Shown: positions 51,896-61,090, numbered from the stretch's first letter. The stretch: DNA of 64,000 nucleotides from Nitrospira japonica (GCF_900169565.1 NZ_LT828648.1:932876-996875); one strand, 5' to 3'. The notes: generated by a model from the sequence alone, not told the origin. Numbers and translations are program-made.

Positions 51896-53029
51896 ATGAG
51901 AATGACGGCGGCCGTCATGCTGACGGCGGTGCTCTCAATCGCCTTAGTGGCCACGCCGGCGCAAGCCGACGAGGCCGCAGCTCCCAAATCGGAAGGAGCT
52001 CAGACCCCTGCTCCCGCCCCGACGCCTCCAAAACCCAAACCGCCCGAGGGAGATGCCAAGCCGCCTGCCGTGAAGCCGGCCGCTCCCGCGGAAACGAACG
52101 GAAACGGGAAAGACGCGGCTCCTGCAAAACCGGAAGCGGCCCCTGCGAAACCGGAGGCTTCACCGGCTCCCGCGCCGTCGCCTGCCCCAACTTCTCCGCC
52201 TCCCGTGAAACCGAAGGCATCGGAAGGCGAGTCCAAACCGCCGGCCAAATCCGCACCTGCCGCGAACGGATCGACCCCGTCCGCATCCAAACCGTCTCCT
52301 ACGCCGCCGCTTCCGGCTGAAATCACGGGGAAGGACGGCGCGCCGATGGTCTTGATCCCTGCCGGAGAGTTCGCGATGGGGACCGACAAGGGAGATGACG
52401 ACGAACAGCCGATCCACCGGGTCTTCATCGACAGTTTCTACATCGACAAGTTCGAGGTCACGAATGGGCGCTTCGCCAAGTTCGTCGAGGCCATTCAGAT
52501 CGAGCCGCCCTGGGGATTCAAGGACAAGGAAACGCCGGTCGTGCACATCGATCGGCCGGTCCGGTGGGTCAACTGGATGGATGCGATGGGGTACTGCCTC
52601 TGGGCCGGCAAACGGTTGCCGACCGAAGCCGAATGGGAGAAGGCCGCACGCGGCACCGACGGTCGACTGTATCCCTGGGGCAACGATGCGCCGACGCCGG
52701 CGCATGCCGTCTTCGGATTGAAGGAAGGAGCCGACACGGTTTCGGCGATCGGCAACAGGGACAAAGGAAAGAGTCCTTACGGCGTCCACGACATGGCGGG
52801 GAATCTCTACGAGTGGACGATCGATTGGTATGACGAGCAGTTTTATTCCAAAAATCCCGCCATCAATCCGCGCGGCCCGGCGGAAGGCGCGGCCAAAGTG
52901 CAGCGTGGCGGGTCGTATACCAATGCTCCCTATCGTCTCCGCTCGACGTTCCGCACGAAGGGCGACCCGACGGAACATGATCCCAACGTCGGCTTCCGCT
53001 GCGCGCAAGACGTTCCGGCCCAGCCCTAG
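51896..53029 (+). CDS. exported formylglycine-generating-enzyme-like (SUMF1) protein
   Basis: A 377-aa protein. A signal peptide (residues 1-24, ending PAQA) is followed by a 120-residue linker very rich in Pro, Ala and Lys. The C-terminal FGE-sulfatase domain starts near residue 145: MVLIPAGEFAMGTDKGDDDEQP, FEVTNGRFAKFV, RLPTEAEWEKAARGTDGRLYPWG, MAGNLYEWTIDWYD and GFRCA. The region RGGSYTNAPYRLRSTFR lacks the two cysteines that do catalysis in true formylglycine enzymes, so it is probably a binding or structural member. The linker may span the periplasm or cell wall. Confidence 0.85.
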   Translation: MRMTAAVMLTAVLSIALVATPAQADEAAAPKSEGAQTPAPAPTPPKPKPPEGDAKPPAVKPAAPAETNGNGKDAAPAKPEAAPAKPEASPAPAPSPAPTSPPPVKPKASEGESKPPAKSAPAANGSTPSASKPSPTPPLPAEITGKDGAPMVLIPAGEFAMGTDKGDDDEQPIHRVFIDSFYIDKFEVTNGRFAKFVEAIQIEPPWGFKDKETPVVHIDRPVRWVNWMDAMGYCLWAGKRLPTEAEWEKAARGTDGRLYPWGNDAPTPAHAVFGLKEGADTVSAIGNRDKGKSPYGVHDMAGNLYEWTIDWYDEQFYSKNPAINPRGPAEGAAKVQRGGSYTNAPYRLRSTFRTKGDPTEHDPNVGFRCAQDVPAQP

Positions 53030-53255
53030 TGCCACCCGGGGCCGCCGTTCCAGCCGAGTCGTAGGGTCTCACCTCCAGCACCAAACTAAAGGGCGGCCGC
53101 GTCGCCCATCGAAATGGGTAAATCCTTCCTTGGCCGCGACCTTGTGCCGCCAGGTTCTGCCTCCACAGCGGCGACGGCTCAAGTACAATAGGGTTCTCAC
53201 GAGCGCGCGACGCACGGGCAGTCCGCTCACATCATCCTCACAGCCGGGAGACACC

Positions 53256-54074
53256 ATGAAACTCCATCGCGTCAAGTCCGGTTCCCGCTTGGACCTAGGT
53301 GCCTGCGACCCCGACGACACGGGGCCCTACAAGAAGAATGACGAGGACAAAGCCGCTGCCAAAGCCGAGACGCGGCAACTCATCCGAAAGCTCAGTCGAT
53401 TGCAAGAGCGGCTCTATGCCAATAAGAAATGTTCACTCTTGATCGTCCTCCAGGGCATGGACACCAGTGGAAAGGACGGCACGATCCGGAGCGTGATGTC
53501 TGGCGTGAACCCGCAGGGCTGCAAGGTCGTGTCCTTCAAGACTCCCTCGTCGAAGGAACTCGCCCATGATTTCCTGTGGCGCGTGCACCAGGAAGTGCCG
53601 GCGAAGGGTTATATCGGGATCTTCAACCGGTCGCACTATGAGGACGTCCTGATCACGCGCGTGCATGGTGAGGTGTCCGAACGGGAGGTCAAGCGTCGGT
53701 TCACGCAGATTCAGGAGTTCGAAAATCTCCTGATCGACAATGGCACGACCATTCTGAAATTCTTCCTGCACATTTCGAAGGATGAACAAAAGGAACGGCT
53801 GGAGGCGAGGATTCGAAATCCGGAGAAGCGGTGGAAGTGGGAATCCGGTGATATCGAAGAACGCAAGTTCTGGAACGACTACATGAAAGCATTCGAAGAC
53901 GTGATGTCCGCCACCAGCACAGACCACGCGCCCTGGTATATCGTGCCGGCAAATCGAAAGTGGTACAGAAACCTGGCGGTCGCCGATCGCGTCGTCCGGG
54001 CGATGGAAGACCTGAAGATCGGGACCCCCCCGTCGGCGAGCGACGTCGACTGGGACCGGCTGAAGATCAGTTAG
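53256..54074 (+). CDS. polyphosphate kinase 2 family protein
   Basis: A 272-aa PPK2 family nucleotide phosphotransferase that uses polyphosphate to phosphorylate AMP/ADP or the reverse. The Walker A motif is LQGMDTSGKDGTIRSV (about residue 70), and the lid and Walker B region is NRSHYEDVLITRVHG. WKWESGDIEER and APWYIVPANRKWYRNLAV are hallmark segments. The length of one domain with an N-terminal extension fits class I/III PPK2. I chose the ATG at 53256, as the longer frame upstream is a shadow overlapping the previous gene. Confidence 0.93.
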   Translation: MKLHRVKSGSRLDLGACDPDDTGPYKKNDEDKAAAKAETRQLIRKLSRLQERLYANKKCSLLIVLQGMDTSGKDGTIRSVMSGVNPQGCKVVSFKTPSSKELAHDFLWRVHQEVPAKGYIGIFNRSHYEDVLITRVHGEVSEREVKRRFTQIQEFENLLIDNGTTILKFFLHISKDEQKERLEARIRNPEKRWKWESGDIEERKFWNDYMKAFEDVMSATSTDHAPWYIVPANRKWYRNLAVADRVVRAMEDLKIGTPPSASDVDWDRLKIS

Positions 54075-54162
54075 CACGCTCCAGGCGGCACGGGAGATGC
54101 TTTTCCTTCATCACGAGCGTAGACTCCGGTTGTCTCACTTGTTCGACTCACAAGGAGGTTAC

Positions 54163-54987
54163 ATGCGTGCCATCGTCGCCTTGCTCGTTGCAACGGTCGC
54201 GGTCTGGCCGTCGACGGAACCGGCGTCAGCCGGGGAGTTCGAGGGCATTCTTCACATGACCACGACACACGTCGATGAAACGCCGACGAAGATGGACTGG
54301 ATGATCAAAGGGGACAAGGCCAGGATCGAGCGGCCCCGAATGGACGGCAGAACGCAGGTCATGATTCTCGACTCGAAGACCAAGACGATGCTCATCCTGT
54401 TTCCGGAACGAAAAGCCTATGCGGAAATCGGTCTCGGCGGTGAACATGGCGAGCGCATCAGCAAGGCCGTGGAAGACTATGAGGTGGAGCGTACGGGAAA
54501 AACCGACAAGGTCGCCGGTCGCTCCTGCGAAGTCTGGCGCGTGAAAGAGAAGGAGGCGGATGCGGAGAAGCACGAGATCTGCGTGGCGAAGGGGTTCGGA
54601 CGAACGGCGAGCTTCTGGATGGAACCGATGAAGACGCAACCGCCATGGGTGACGCAGCTCATCAACGAGGGAGGGTTCGGGCTTCGCTCGATACGGTACG
54701 ACAGTACCGGACAAGCGTCCACCACGACGGAGGTGACCAACATCGAAGCAAAGTCGTTGGACGCGGCACTGTTTGCTCCGCCCGCCGGCTATCAGAAGAT
54801 GGATCGCGGCGCCATGGCCATGGCGGGGGCCATGGGCGGCGAGGACGTTCAGAAGCGAATAGAGGAGATGAAAAAGCGTCGAGCCGGAAGGGACGGATCT
54901 TCGACCGGAGCCAAGCCCGACATGTCCGAGATCATAAAGCAATTCGGCGAGCGAATGAAGAAGCAGCAGCAGGAGGCCGGTCAATAG
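54163..54987 (+). CDS. exported DUF4412-type protein
   Basis: A 274-aa protein with signal peptide (MRAIVALLVATVAVWPSTEPASA). The mature part resembles DUF4412: FEGILHMTTT, DWMIKGDKARIER, MILDSKTKTMLILFPERKAYAEI, VAGRSCEVWRV and FAPPAGYQKM. A C-terminal basic, Met/Lys/Gln-rich helix (KKRRAGRD to MKKQQQEAGQ) follows. These proteins are thought to be lipoprotein-carrier-like periplasmic folds, with unclear roles. AAGGAGG stands four bases before the ATG. The next gene is a paralogue. Confidence 0.82.
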   Translation: MRAIVALLVATVAVWPSTEPASAGEFEGILHMTTTHVDETPTKMDWMIKGDKARIERPRMDGRTQVMILDSKTKTMLILFPERKAYAEIGLGGEHGERISKAVEDYEVERTGKTDKVAGRSCEVWRVKEKEADAEKHEICVAKGFGRTASFWMEPMKTQPPWVTQLINEGGFGLRSIRYDSTGQASTTTEVTNIEAKSLDAALFAPPAGYQKMDRGAMAMAGAMGGEDVQKRIEEMKKRRAGRDGSSTGAKPDMSEIIKQFGERMKKQQQEAGQ

Positions 54988-55029
54988 AAGATCGAAGGGG
55001 ATGTGCGTTGGATGAGAAAGGATTCCATC

Positions 55030-55677
55030 ATGAAAGGCGCCACGATCGCAATGCTGCTCATGCTCTGGTGCGGGCAGACGACTCCGTCATTGGCCGCAGC
55101 CTTTGAAGGCGTCATTACCCTGAAGGAAATCGCCGGGGAAGAAACGGAAACCCGTGTCTTTTACTTCAAGGGAGAAAAAATGAGGATCGACGACGGTGAC
55201 ACGGGGTTCAGCGTGTGGGACGCCAAGAAGAAGGACGGATTCTTCGTCGATCGCGACGACCAGACGTACACGACCATGAGTTGGGCCGAGATGGGCGTGA
55301 TGGATCCCAAGTCGATCCTTGACGACATTACCGTGACCAAGACAGGAAAGAATGCAAAGATCGCGGGCTATTCCTGCGAGGGCTATCTGGCGAAGGACAA
55401 ATCCGACGGAAGCACGAGCGAACTCTGCATTGCCAAGGGGCTCAGCAATGCGGCGTTGTTCGGGATCCTTGCCGCCGATGCCTCTGCCGGCGGCGGATAT
55501 CCGGCCTGGTTTCGCGATTTTCTGAAGGAAGGAGGGTTTCCGCTTCGGCAAATCGACTATGACGAAGCCGGAAAAGAGGAGTCTCGATCAGAGGTCACGA
55601 AAATCGATGCCAAGCGGTTGGACGACAGACTCTTTCACCCTCCGGCCGGCTTCAAGAAATTGGAGCTTCGCAAGTGA
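55030..55677 (+). CDS. exported DUF4412-type protein, paralogue
   Basis: A 215-aa protein with a signal peptide ending SLAA and the same fold as the gene before it: FEGVITLKEIAGEETETRVFYFKGEKMRIDD, then the KIAGYSCEGYLAKD segment matching VAGRSCEVW, and DDRLFHPPAGFKKLEL. It lacks the basic C-terminal helix. I prefer the ATG at 55030, which has AAAGGA upstream and gives a tidy signal peptide. A GTG at 55003 and an ATG at 55012 are alternatives. Cotranscription with 54163 is likely (42-bp gap). Confidence 0.8.
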   Translation: MKGATIAMLLMLWCGQTTPSLAAAFEGVITLKEIAGEETETRVFYFKGEKMRIDDGDTGFSVWDAKKKDGFFVDRDDQTYTTMSWAEMGVMDPKSILDDITVTKTGKNAKIAGYSCEGYLAKDKSDGSTSELCIAKGLSNAALFGILAADASAGGGYPAWFRDFLKEGGFPLRQIDYDEAGKEESRSEVTKIDAKRLDDRLFHPPAGFKKLELRK

Positions 55678-55871
55678 AGCGACTCAAGACACGGTGGCAT
55701 GCCTTATGCGTCAAACCACAGAATCGAAAAGTCGCGTGCGCCATTGACATCGTTTTCTAATAGGCGTAGGAAAAAAATTGCGGCCCGAACACTACGAAGG
55801 TCGGGAGATCGAACAGACCGCGCGGCTGTTACCCAGGTCTCCCGGTGACTTCACAAGAGAGGAGGGTGGAT

Positions 55872-55943
55872 ATGGACGACGCGACTCCACCTGGCCCGTC
55901 GGGCCCGCCGATGCAAGGGCGGGCTTCTCGTCGGTCGTGTTAG
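55872..55943 (+). CDS. possible 23-aa peptide
   Basis: Short ORF with a strong Shine-Dalgarno (GAGGAGGGTGGAT before the ATG). The product is rich in Pro, Gly, Arg and Ser with a C-terminal Cys (GRASRRSC). GC-rich composition makes such ORFs common by chance, and part of it overlaps a perfect 7-bp hairpin. Kept only because of the ribosome binding site and its position after a structured leader. Confidence 0.25.
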   Translation: MDDATPPGPSGPPMQGRASRRSC

Positions 55944-56166
55944 CCGGCTCTCCACGGGCTGTGCCGTATGGCACCAAAGACCAACCGGATGTGAGCCTGA
56001 CTCATTCCGGAGAGCCGATCGAAACGCGAGGAACTCAGGCGTTCCGGGATTGACGCGGTCTCCCCCGACTGGAGGTTTGCATCACCTGACATCGAGCGGG
56101 TCATGCGGGCCGCACGATCTGCACAAGACCAATAGTTGAGCATACCCGGCGCCCTGAGCGCCGACC

Positions 56167-56202
56167 ACGGGCGGCCTCCCATCAACGGATGAGGTCGCCC
56201 GT
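56167..56202. terminator. strong hairpin before the APC transporter end
   Basis: ACGGGCGGCCTC (56167-56178) pairs with GAGGTCGCCCGT (56191-56202) with one G-U pair, plus an inner ATC/GAT (56181-56183, 56188-56190). It is followed by GCTGTTTG on the plus strand. It lies 84 bp past the transporter's stop and could serve transcripts from either side. Confidence 0.55.
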
Positions 56203-56285
56203 GCTGTTTGAAGTGCAGGTTCTCCGCTGTGCTCGAGCCTGTTCCATCTTCAATCGTCCATCCTTCTTCGACCTAGCCGCAAGGA

Positions 56286-57644
56286 TCACGGTTTGGGCCG
56301 GGAGCGGGTCGTATTCCACCACCAGTAGAAGGGAATTCCCGCCGCAATCGTCGCTGCGCCGAAGAGCGATTCGGATGGACGCTGGAGTAGGCTGTAGAAC
56401 ACGAGGAACGAGGCTCCGCTCACGAGGACGGCCGGCAACAGGGGATACCATGGAACTCGGTACGTGTCCGGACCGGCGGGGATGCGTGACCGCAGGCGAA
56501 AGACGGACGACAGCGTCAGAGCGAGGAATAGAGACAGAACAAGCCCGCTGTAAACGAGCAGTTGCTCGAAGGTTCCGCTCATGATCAACAACGACGCCCA
56601 AAGACTCTGGGTGACAATGGCGCGGGCCGGCGCGCCGGTTGCCGGCCGCAACGCGGCAAGCCATGGACTCACGATACCGTCGCGCGCCATGGCCCAATAC
56701 ACGCGCGGACCGGCCCAGGTCATCGCGCTGACCGCTCCGGCAATGGACAGGCAGAGGATACCGGAAACGAACCGCCCGCCCCCGGTTCCCCACAAGGCGG
56801 CCGCGGTTTTTTCCGCCACGGGCACGATGGGTTCCCGGGCGAGCTCGGCCATCGATAAGGCCGACAGATAGACCATGTTCAGGAGCAGATATACAGCGGC
56901 GACGAACGCCGTGCCTCCGATCATGATGCGCGGAAGGGCGCGCCGGGGATCGGCGATATCGCTCGCGATATAGCCCGCGACGTTCCATCCCATGTAACAG
57001 TACGTGATGATCACGAGTGCAACGGCCGAAGCGCCGAGGGAAGGCTCGGCGCGTGCCGGTCGCTCGGTCAGGTGACCCCATTCCCCTATCGTCCACAGGC
57101 CGCCGAGAATCAGCCCGCCGATGGCCGCGACCTTGGTCGTCGTGAGCAGTAATTGCAGCCGTCCGCCCGTGCCCACGCCCCGGCAATGCATGAAGGTGAC
57201 GAGCCATAACAGTGAAAGCGAGAGCCCACGGGCGATCCAGCCGGTTTCATCGTCGACCGGGACGACTTGCAATGCATAGGACGAGAAGCTGATCGAAGAG
57301 GCGGCCACGGCCGCGCCGAATCCAATGGTGAAGGACGCCCATCCGCTAAGAAAGGCCGCGACGGGTCCGTACGCCTGCTTCAGATAGACGTAATCGCCTC
57401 CCGCATGCGGAAGGAGGGACCCGAGCTCCCCATATACCATGGCGCCGCCGATCGCGAACAACGCCCCGACGAGCCACAGCGAGAGGATCAGCAGCGGATC
57501 GCCCAAGTCCCGCGCCATGATGCCGGTCGTCGTAAAGATCCCGCCGCCGATCATATTGCTGACCAGCACGCAGGAGGCGGTGAACCACCCGATGGTTTTA
57601 TGAGGGCCATCGGAGGGACTATTCGAGCGCGGCGAGAGACTCAT
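56286..57644 (-). CDS. APC-superfamily amino acid permease
   Basis: A 452-aa membrane protein with about 12 segments. Segment 1 has the helix-break motif NMIGGGIFTTTGIM used for substrate binding in APC transporters. GELGSLLPHAGGDYVYLKQAYGP is the second signature, and DIADPRRALPR lies in the loop after segment 6. It most resembles the LAT/AgcS-like or YfnA-type permeases. The substrate is not predicted. I chose the ATG at 57644 because earlier in-frame starts would add a hydrophilic stretch and overlap the divergent ParB-like gene. Confidence 0.9.
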   Translation of the reverse strand: MSLSPRSNSPSDGPHKTIGWFTASCVLVSNMIGGGIFTTTGIMARDLGDPLLILSLWLVGALFAIGGAMVYGELGSLLPHAGGDYVYLKQAYGPVAAFLSGWASFTIGFGAAVAASSISFSSYALQVVPVDDETGWIARGLSLSLLWLVTFMHCRGVGTGGRLQLLLTTTKVAAIGGLILGGLWTIGEWGHLTERPARAEPSLGASAVALVIITYCYMGWNVAGYIASDIADPRRALPRIMIGGTAFVAAVYLLLNMVYLSALSMAELAREPIVPVAEKTAAALWGTGGGRFVSGILCLSIAGAVSAMTWAGPRVYWAMARDGIVSPWLAALRPATGAPARAIVTQSLWASLLIMSGTFEQLLVYSGLVLSLFLALTLSSVFRLRSRIPAGPDTYRVPWYPLLPAVLVSGASFLVFYSLLQRPSESLFGAATIAAGIPFYWWWNTTRSRPKP

Positions 57645-57729
57645 GGGCCCGTCAGTGTAGTCCGGCGGCGTCGAGATTTCGAGCCGTTCTCGCTTTTCTT
57701 TCTCCTTCGCCTCGCATACCATAGAGTCC

Positions 57730-58728
57730 ATGGCGGCGGAGAAAAGGAAAAAAGGCTCGGGATCCACCGGGGTAAAGCGCCGGAAACGGCCGGCCGGCGC
57801 GTCGATCGGCTTGGAGCCGACGGAACTGCAGGCCGCCGCGCCTCCCGGAGTGGTTGCCGAGCTGCATCGGGCCATCGAAGAGGACGGCGGGAAGGTGTTG
57901 GCCGTCTACCGGGAGCCATACGGAGGGCGCTGGCTGGTGCTGGCGGCGCTGCCGATCGAACTCGTCGAGCCGACGCCCTATCAACGCAACCTGTCCGATA
58001 CCCATGTGAGAAAGCTCGAGGCCGTCATCGGTAAGATCGGCAGCTTTCTCGATCCGATCATCGCGGTGCGCCTGACGAAGCCGGACCAGATCGCCAAGTA
58101 CTGGACTCCAAACGGCAATCACCGGCTGTCCGCCATGCGGACGCTCGGCGCCAAGAGCATCGTCGCCATCGTGGTCCCGGAGCCGGCTGCGGCCTATCAG
58201 ATCCTGGCGTTGAATACAGAAAAGGCCCACAACCTCCGCGAGAAAGCGTTGGAAGTGATCCGCATGTACAAGGAACTCGCACAATTGGAGGACATCGCCG
58301 AGGAAGCCTATGCCCTGGAATTCGAGGAACCCTCGCTGATCACGCTGGGACTCTGTTATGAGGACCGGCCTCGATTCAGCGGCGGCGCCTACCACCCCGT
58401 CCTCAAACGAGTGGAAGAGTTCTTGCGGCAACCGATGCGAGGGGGGCTCGAACGGCGGCGGGAGATGGCCAAGGTGCTTCTGGCGTTGGACGACGAAATC
58501 GTCAAACACGTCGAAGCCCTCAAGACGAGGGGCCTAGCCAGTCCCTATTTGAAAAGTTTCCTGGTGGCGCGCGTGAATCCGGTCCGGTTCAGACCCAAGG
58601 ACGCCGCGCCTCTTTCCTTCGACGAGGCGCTCGACCGAATGGCCAAGGCTGCGGCGAAATTCGATCCTGACAAGGTCAAGCCGAACGATCTGGCTCGATC
58701 CGGCGGCGCGCCCGACGAAGCCGAATGA
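57730..58728 (+). CDS. ParB/Srx-like nuclease-domain protein, orphan
   Basis: A 332-aa cytoplasmic protein. After a basic N terminus, residues about 70-155 form a ParB N-terminal-like fold: LPIELVEPTPYQRNLSDTHVRKLEAVI, then FLDPIIAVR and YWTPNGNHRLSAMRTLGAKSIVAIVV. The conserved box is GNHRLSA where ParB has GERRxRA, so CTP binding or hydrolysis may differ. The rest is helical, and no ParA gene or parS-like site lies beside it. It is not the usual Spo0J. It diverges from the APC permease gene with an 85-bp gap. Confidence 0.82.
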   Translation: MAAEKRKKGSGSTGVKRRKRPAGASIGLEPTELQAAAPPGVVAELHRAIEEDGGKVLAVYREPYGGRWLVLAALPIELVEPTPYQRNLSDTHVRKLEAVIGKIGSFLDPIIAVRLTKPDQIAKYWTPNGNHRLSAMRTLGAKSIVAIVVPEPAAAYQILALNTEKAHNLREKALEVIRMYKELAQLEDIAEEAYALEFEEPSLITLGLCYEDRPRFSGGAYHPVLKRVEEFLRQPMRGGLERRREMAKVLLALDDEIVKHVEALKTRGLASPYLKSFLVARVNPVRFRPKDAAPLSFDEALDRMAKAAAKFDPDKVKPNDLARSGGAPDEAE

Positions 58729-58846
58729 CCGAAGCCGCGGCCTCAGGGTCGGTCGCAGGGCAGCCGAACCGACCTGAGGCTCCTTGTTTCTCTCTCGATT
58801 CCCCCTTTAGAATGTCCTTTTGACCCATCTTCCCGAGGAGGATGCC

Positions 58847-59197
58847 ATGAGTCTTGCGGACAACAAGTGCGTGCCCTGCCGGGGCGGAGTGCCTCCGGTG
58901 CCGAACGATCGGGCGCAAGCGCTGCTCAAGGAGCTGGGCCGAGGCTGGGGAATCAATACGCAGGGCCACCTCGAACGGCTCTACACATTCGCGGATTTCG
59001 CTCAGGCGCTGACCTTCGTCAACAAGGTCGGGGCTGTCGCGGAAGCGGAGGGCCATCATCCGGATCTCCATTTGGCCTGGGGAAAATGCACGGTAGAAGT
59101 CTGGACGCATAAGATCAATGGGCTGACAGAGAGCGATTTTTATCTCGCGGCGAAGGCCGACCGTGAGTTCGGCTTGTTGAAGCCGTCAGCGAATTAG
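58847..59197 (+). CDS. pterin-4a-carbinolamine dehydratase (PCD/DCoH-like)
   Basis: A 116-aa enzyme that dehydrates 4a-hydroxytetrahydropterin in pterin recycling. The family motif HHPD followed by aromatic/Val-rich strands and TH is seen in AEGHHPDLHLAWGKCTVEVWTHKINGL. The N terminus has CVPCRGGVPP, typical of bacterial members. ATG 58847 follows GAGGAGG. It sits 39 bp before the radical SAM gene, though no aromatic-amino-acid hydroxylase gene is near. Confidence 0.93.
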   Translation: MSLADNKCVPCRGGVPPVPNDRAQALLKELGRGWGINTQGHLERLYTFADFAQALTFVNKVGAVAEAEGHHPDLHLAWGKCTVEVWTHKINGLTESDFYLAAKADREFGLLKPSAN

Positions 59198-59236
59198 CGT
59201 CGATCGGAGGCGCTCTCATGGCGAGCGAGGCGGCGG

Positions 59237-61090
59237 ATGAGCGATAAGGCGGAGGTGGCCCTTGTCAACATGCCGTTCAGCTACTCGAAGTACCCCTCGA
59301 TTCAGCTCGGCACGCTCTCGGCTCTTTTGAAATCCCAGGGCATTCCCGTCGATTGCCACCACCTCAACGTGCGCTTCGCACACAAGATCGGGGTGGCGCT
59401 CTATGAACTGATCTGCGAGAAGCGTGCGCTCTTCGGGGAGTGGATCTTTTCGTACCTCCTGTTTCGCGACAATCCCAAGCGAGCAGAATATCCGAGGGTG
59501 TTCAAACCGGTGTTCGAGCAACTCGCCCGGGAGAGCGGGCATGCGAGCGGGTATTTCGAGGATATGGCCGTCCGCACGGCCCCGCAGTTTCTGACCCAGG
59601 CGCTCACCGCGATCGATTGGGGGCAATACCGTCTCGTCGGCTTCACGTCGACCTTCGATCAGAACGTGGCCAGCCTGACCATGGCAAAGCTGATCAAGGA
59701 CCTCTACCCGTCGGTCACGATCGTTTTCGGCGGCGCGAACTATGACGGTGAAATGGGCCTTGAATATTTCCGGGCATTTCCGTTCATCGATCATGTGGTC
59801 GTCGGCGAAGGAGAGGAGAGTTTCCCGCGCCTGGTCCGCAAGGTGCTGGGCGGGCAGCCATCGGGGTATCCCAATGGCATCGCGTATCGTGAGGGAGGCG
59901 ACATCCGTCTGTCCCCCAATACGTCGCTCTTTTCGGATTTCGCCAAGACGGGCCCCCCTGATTATGACGATTACTACCGTCTCCTGGCCGAATTGGGTGA
60001 AGCTTCACAGGGATTGGATCGCATCCTCCTCTACGAAGGCTCACGGGGTTGCTGGTGGGGTGAGAAGCACCACTGCACGTTCTGCGGTCTGAACGCACAG
60101 AGCATGAAATTCCGCGCCAAGTCGTCGGAGCAGGTGGCGCAGGAAATGGCCTACCTGTCGCATCGCTACGACACCGCGAGGTTCAGGCTGGTCGACAATA
60201 TCATCGACATGAAATATATCGAGAACCTCTTCGGAAAATTCGCGGCGTTCCACTGTGATCTGGATGTCTTCATCGAGACCAAGAGCAATCTTCACAAGAG
60301 CCAAATCCGCACGCTGGCGGTAGGCGGGGTCAAGTGCATGCAGCCCGGACTGGAATCCTTGAGCCTCAATCAGTTGAAGGCCATGGACAAGGGCGTGACC
60401 CCGATGCAGAACATCGTATGCCTGAAATGGAGTTTTTATTATCGAGTGGCCGTGTCTTGGAACATTCTCCTGGGATTCCCCGGCGAGACGAACGAAGACT
60501 ATCGCCGTCAACTCGAGGTGATTCCGTCGCTCCTGCATCTCCAGCCGCCTGAATCGACCGGAAAGCTCTGGCTGGAGCGATTCAGTCCGTATTTCATGAA
60601 ACCGCAGGAGTATGGCGTGCGGATCACAGGGCCTGGGACCGCCTACGAATATGTCTACGACGCGCGTCTGGTCGACCTCAGGAAGATCGCGTACGATTTC
60701 GAATATGAATTGGACGACTGGACGGTCGATCCGCACGTCTATCAGGAACTGGTGTCGGCGATCGACGGCTGGCGACGCGTACATGCTTCGAACGACCGGC
60801 CGTTCTTGTACTATTCCAAGGCGTTGAATTACGTGACGGTGTACGATGGCCGAACTCCCGGTTCCCCCGTCCGTCGGCGATACGACGGCCTGGCGGGACA
60901 GGTGATCGAAATCTGCAATGAAGCAGCCAAAAGCATCGAACAGATTCGGTCGGCTCTCGCCCGCGATCCCGGGAGCACAGAGGATGAACCTTTGGATCCG
61001 GTGCTGGCGGAGCTGACCGCCCGGCGCATCCTCTACGAAGAGCGTGGAAAGTACTTCACATTGGCCATCCCCGAACATCCATACCTCTAG
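59237..61090 (+). CDS. B12-binding radical SAM protein, RiPP-maturase type
   Basis: A 617-aa protein. Residues about 1-220 form a cobalamin-binding-like domain (ALVNMPFSYSKYPSIQLGTLSALLKSQGI, then FGGANYDGEMG and HVVVGEGEESFPRLV). Residues about 270-500 are the radical SAM core, with the motif GCWWGEKHHCTFCGLNAQSM, which is the CxxxxxxxCxxC form. It matches the group annotated as RiPP maturation radical SAM C-methyltransferase. The C-terminal 100 residues are an extra helical domain. It follows the pterin dehydratase by 39 bp. No precursor peptide of a known leader type is evident nearby. Confidence 0.85.
   Translation: MSDKAEVALVNMPFSYSKYPSIQLGTLSALLKSQGIPVDCHHLNVRFAHKIGVALYELICEKRALFGEWIFSYLLFRDNPKRAEYPRVFKPVFEQLARESGHASGYFEDMAVRTAPQFLTQALTAIDWGQYRLVGFTSTFDQNVASLTMAKLIKDLYPSVTIVFGGANYDGEMGLEYFRAFPFIDHVVVGEGEESFPRLVRKVLGGQPSGYPNGIAYREGGDIRLSPNTSLFSDFAKTGPPDYDDYYRLLAELGEASQGLDRILLYEGSRGCWWGEKHHCTFCGLNAQSMKFRAKSSEQVAQEMAYLSHRYDTARFRLVDNIIDMKYIENLFGKFAAFHCDLDVFIETKSNLHKSQIRTLAVGGVKCMQPGLESLSLNQLKAMDKGVTPMQNIVCLKWSFYYRVAVSWNILLGFPGETNEDYRRQLEVIPSLLHLQPPESTGKLWLERFSPYFMKPQEYGVRITGPGTAYEYVYDARLVDLRKIAYDFEYELDDWTVDPHVYQELVSAIDGWRRVHASNDRPFLYYSKALNYVTVYDGRTPGSPVRRRYDGLAGQVIEICNEAAKSIEQIRSALARDPGSTEDEPLDPVLAELTARRILYEERGKYFTLAIPEHPYL

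Larger units (their letters stand above)
55678..56285. other. gene-poor structured region
   Basis: About 600 bp with no clear conventional gene. On the plus strand it has TTGACA (55744-55749) with only a weak -10 partner; nested inverted repeats (CGGGAGA/TCTCCCG around AACAG/CTGTT) near 55803-55850; a 23-codon ORF at 55872; a perfect 7-bp stem (55903-55909 with 55918-55924); a CGGCGC/GCGCCG stem (56147-56163); and a strong hairpin at 56167-56202. It may be a short transcript with structured RNA. See the finding. Confidence 0.4.
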
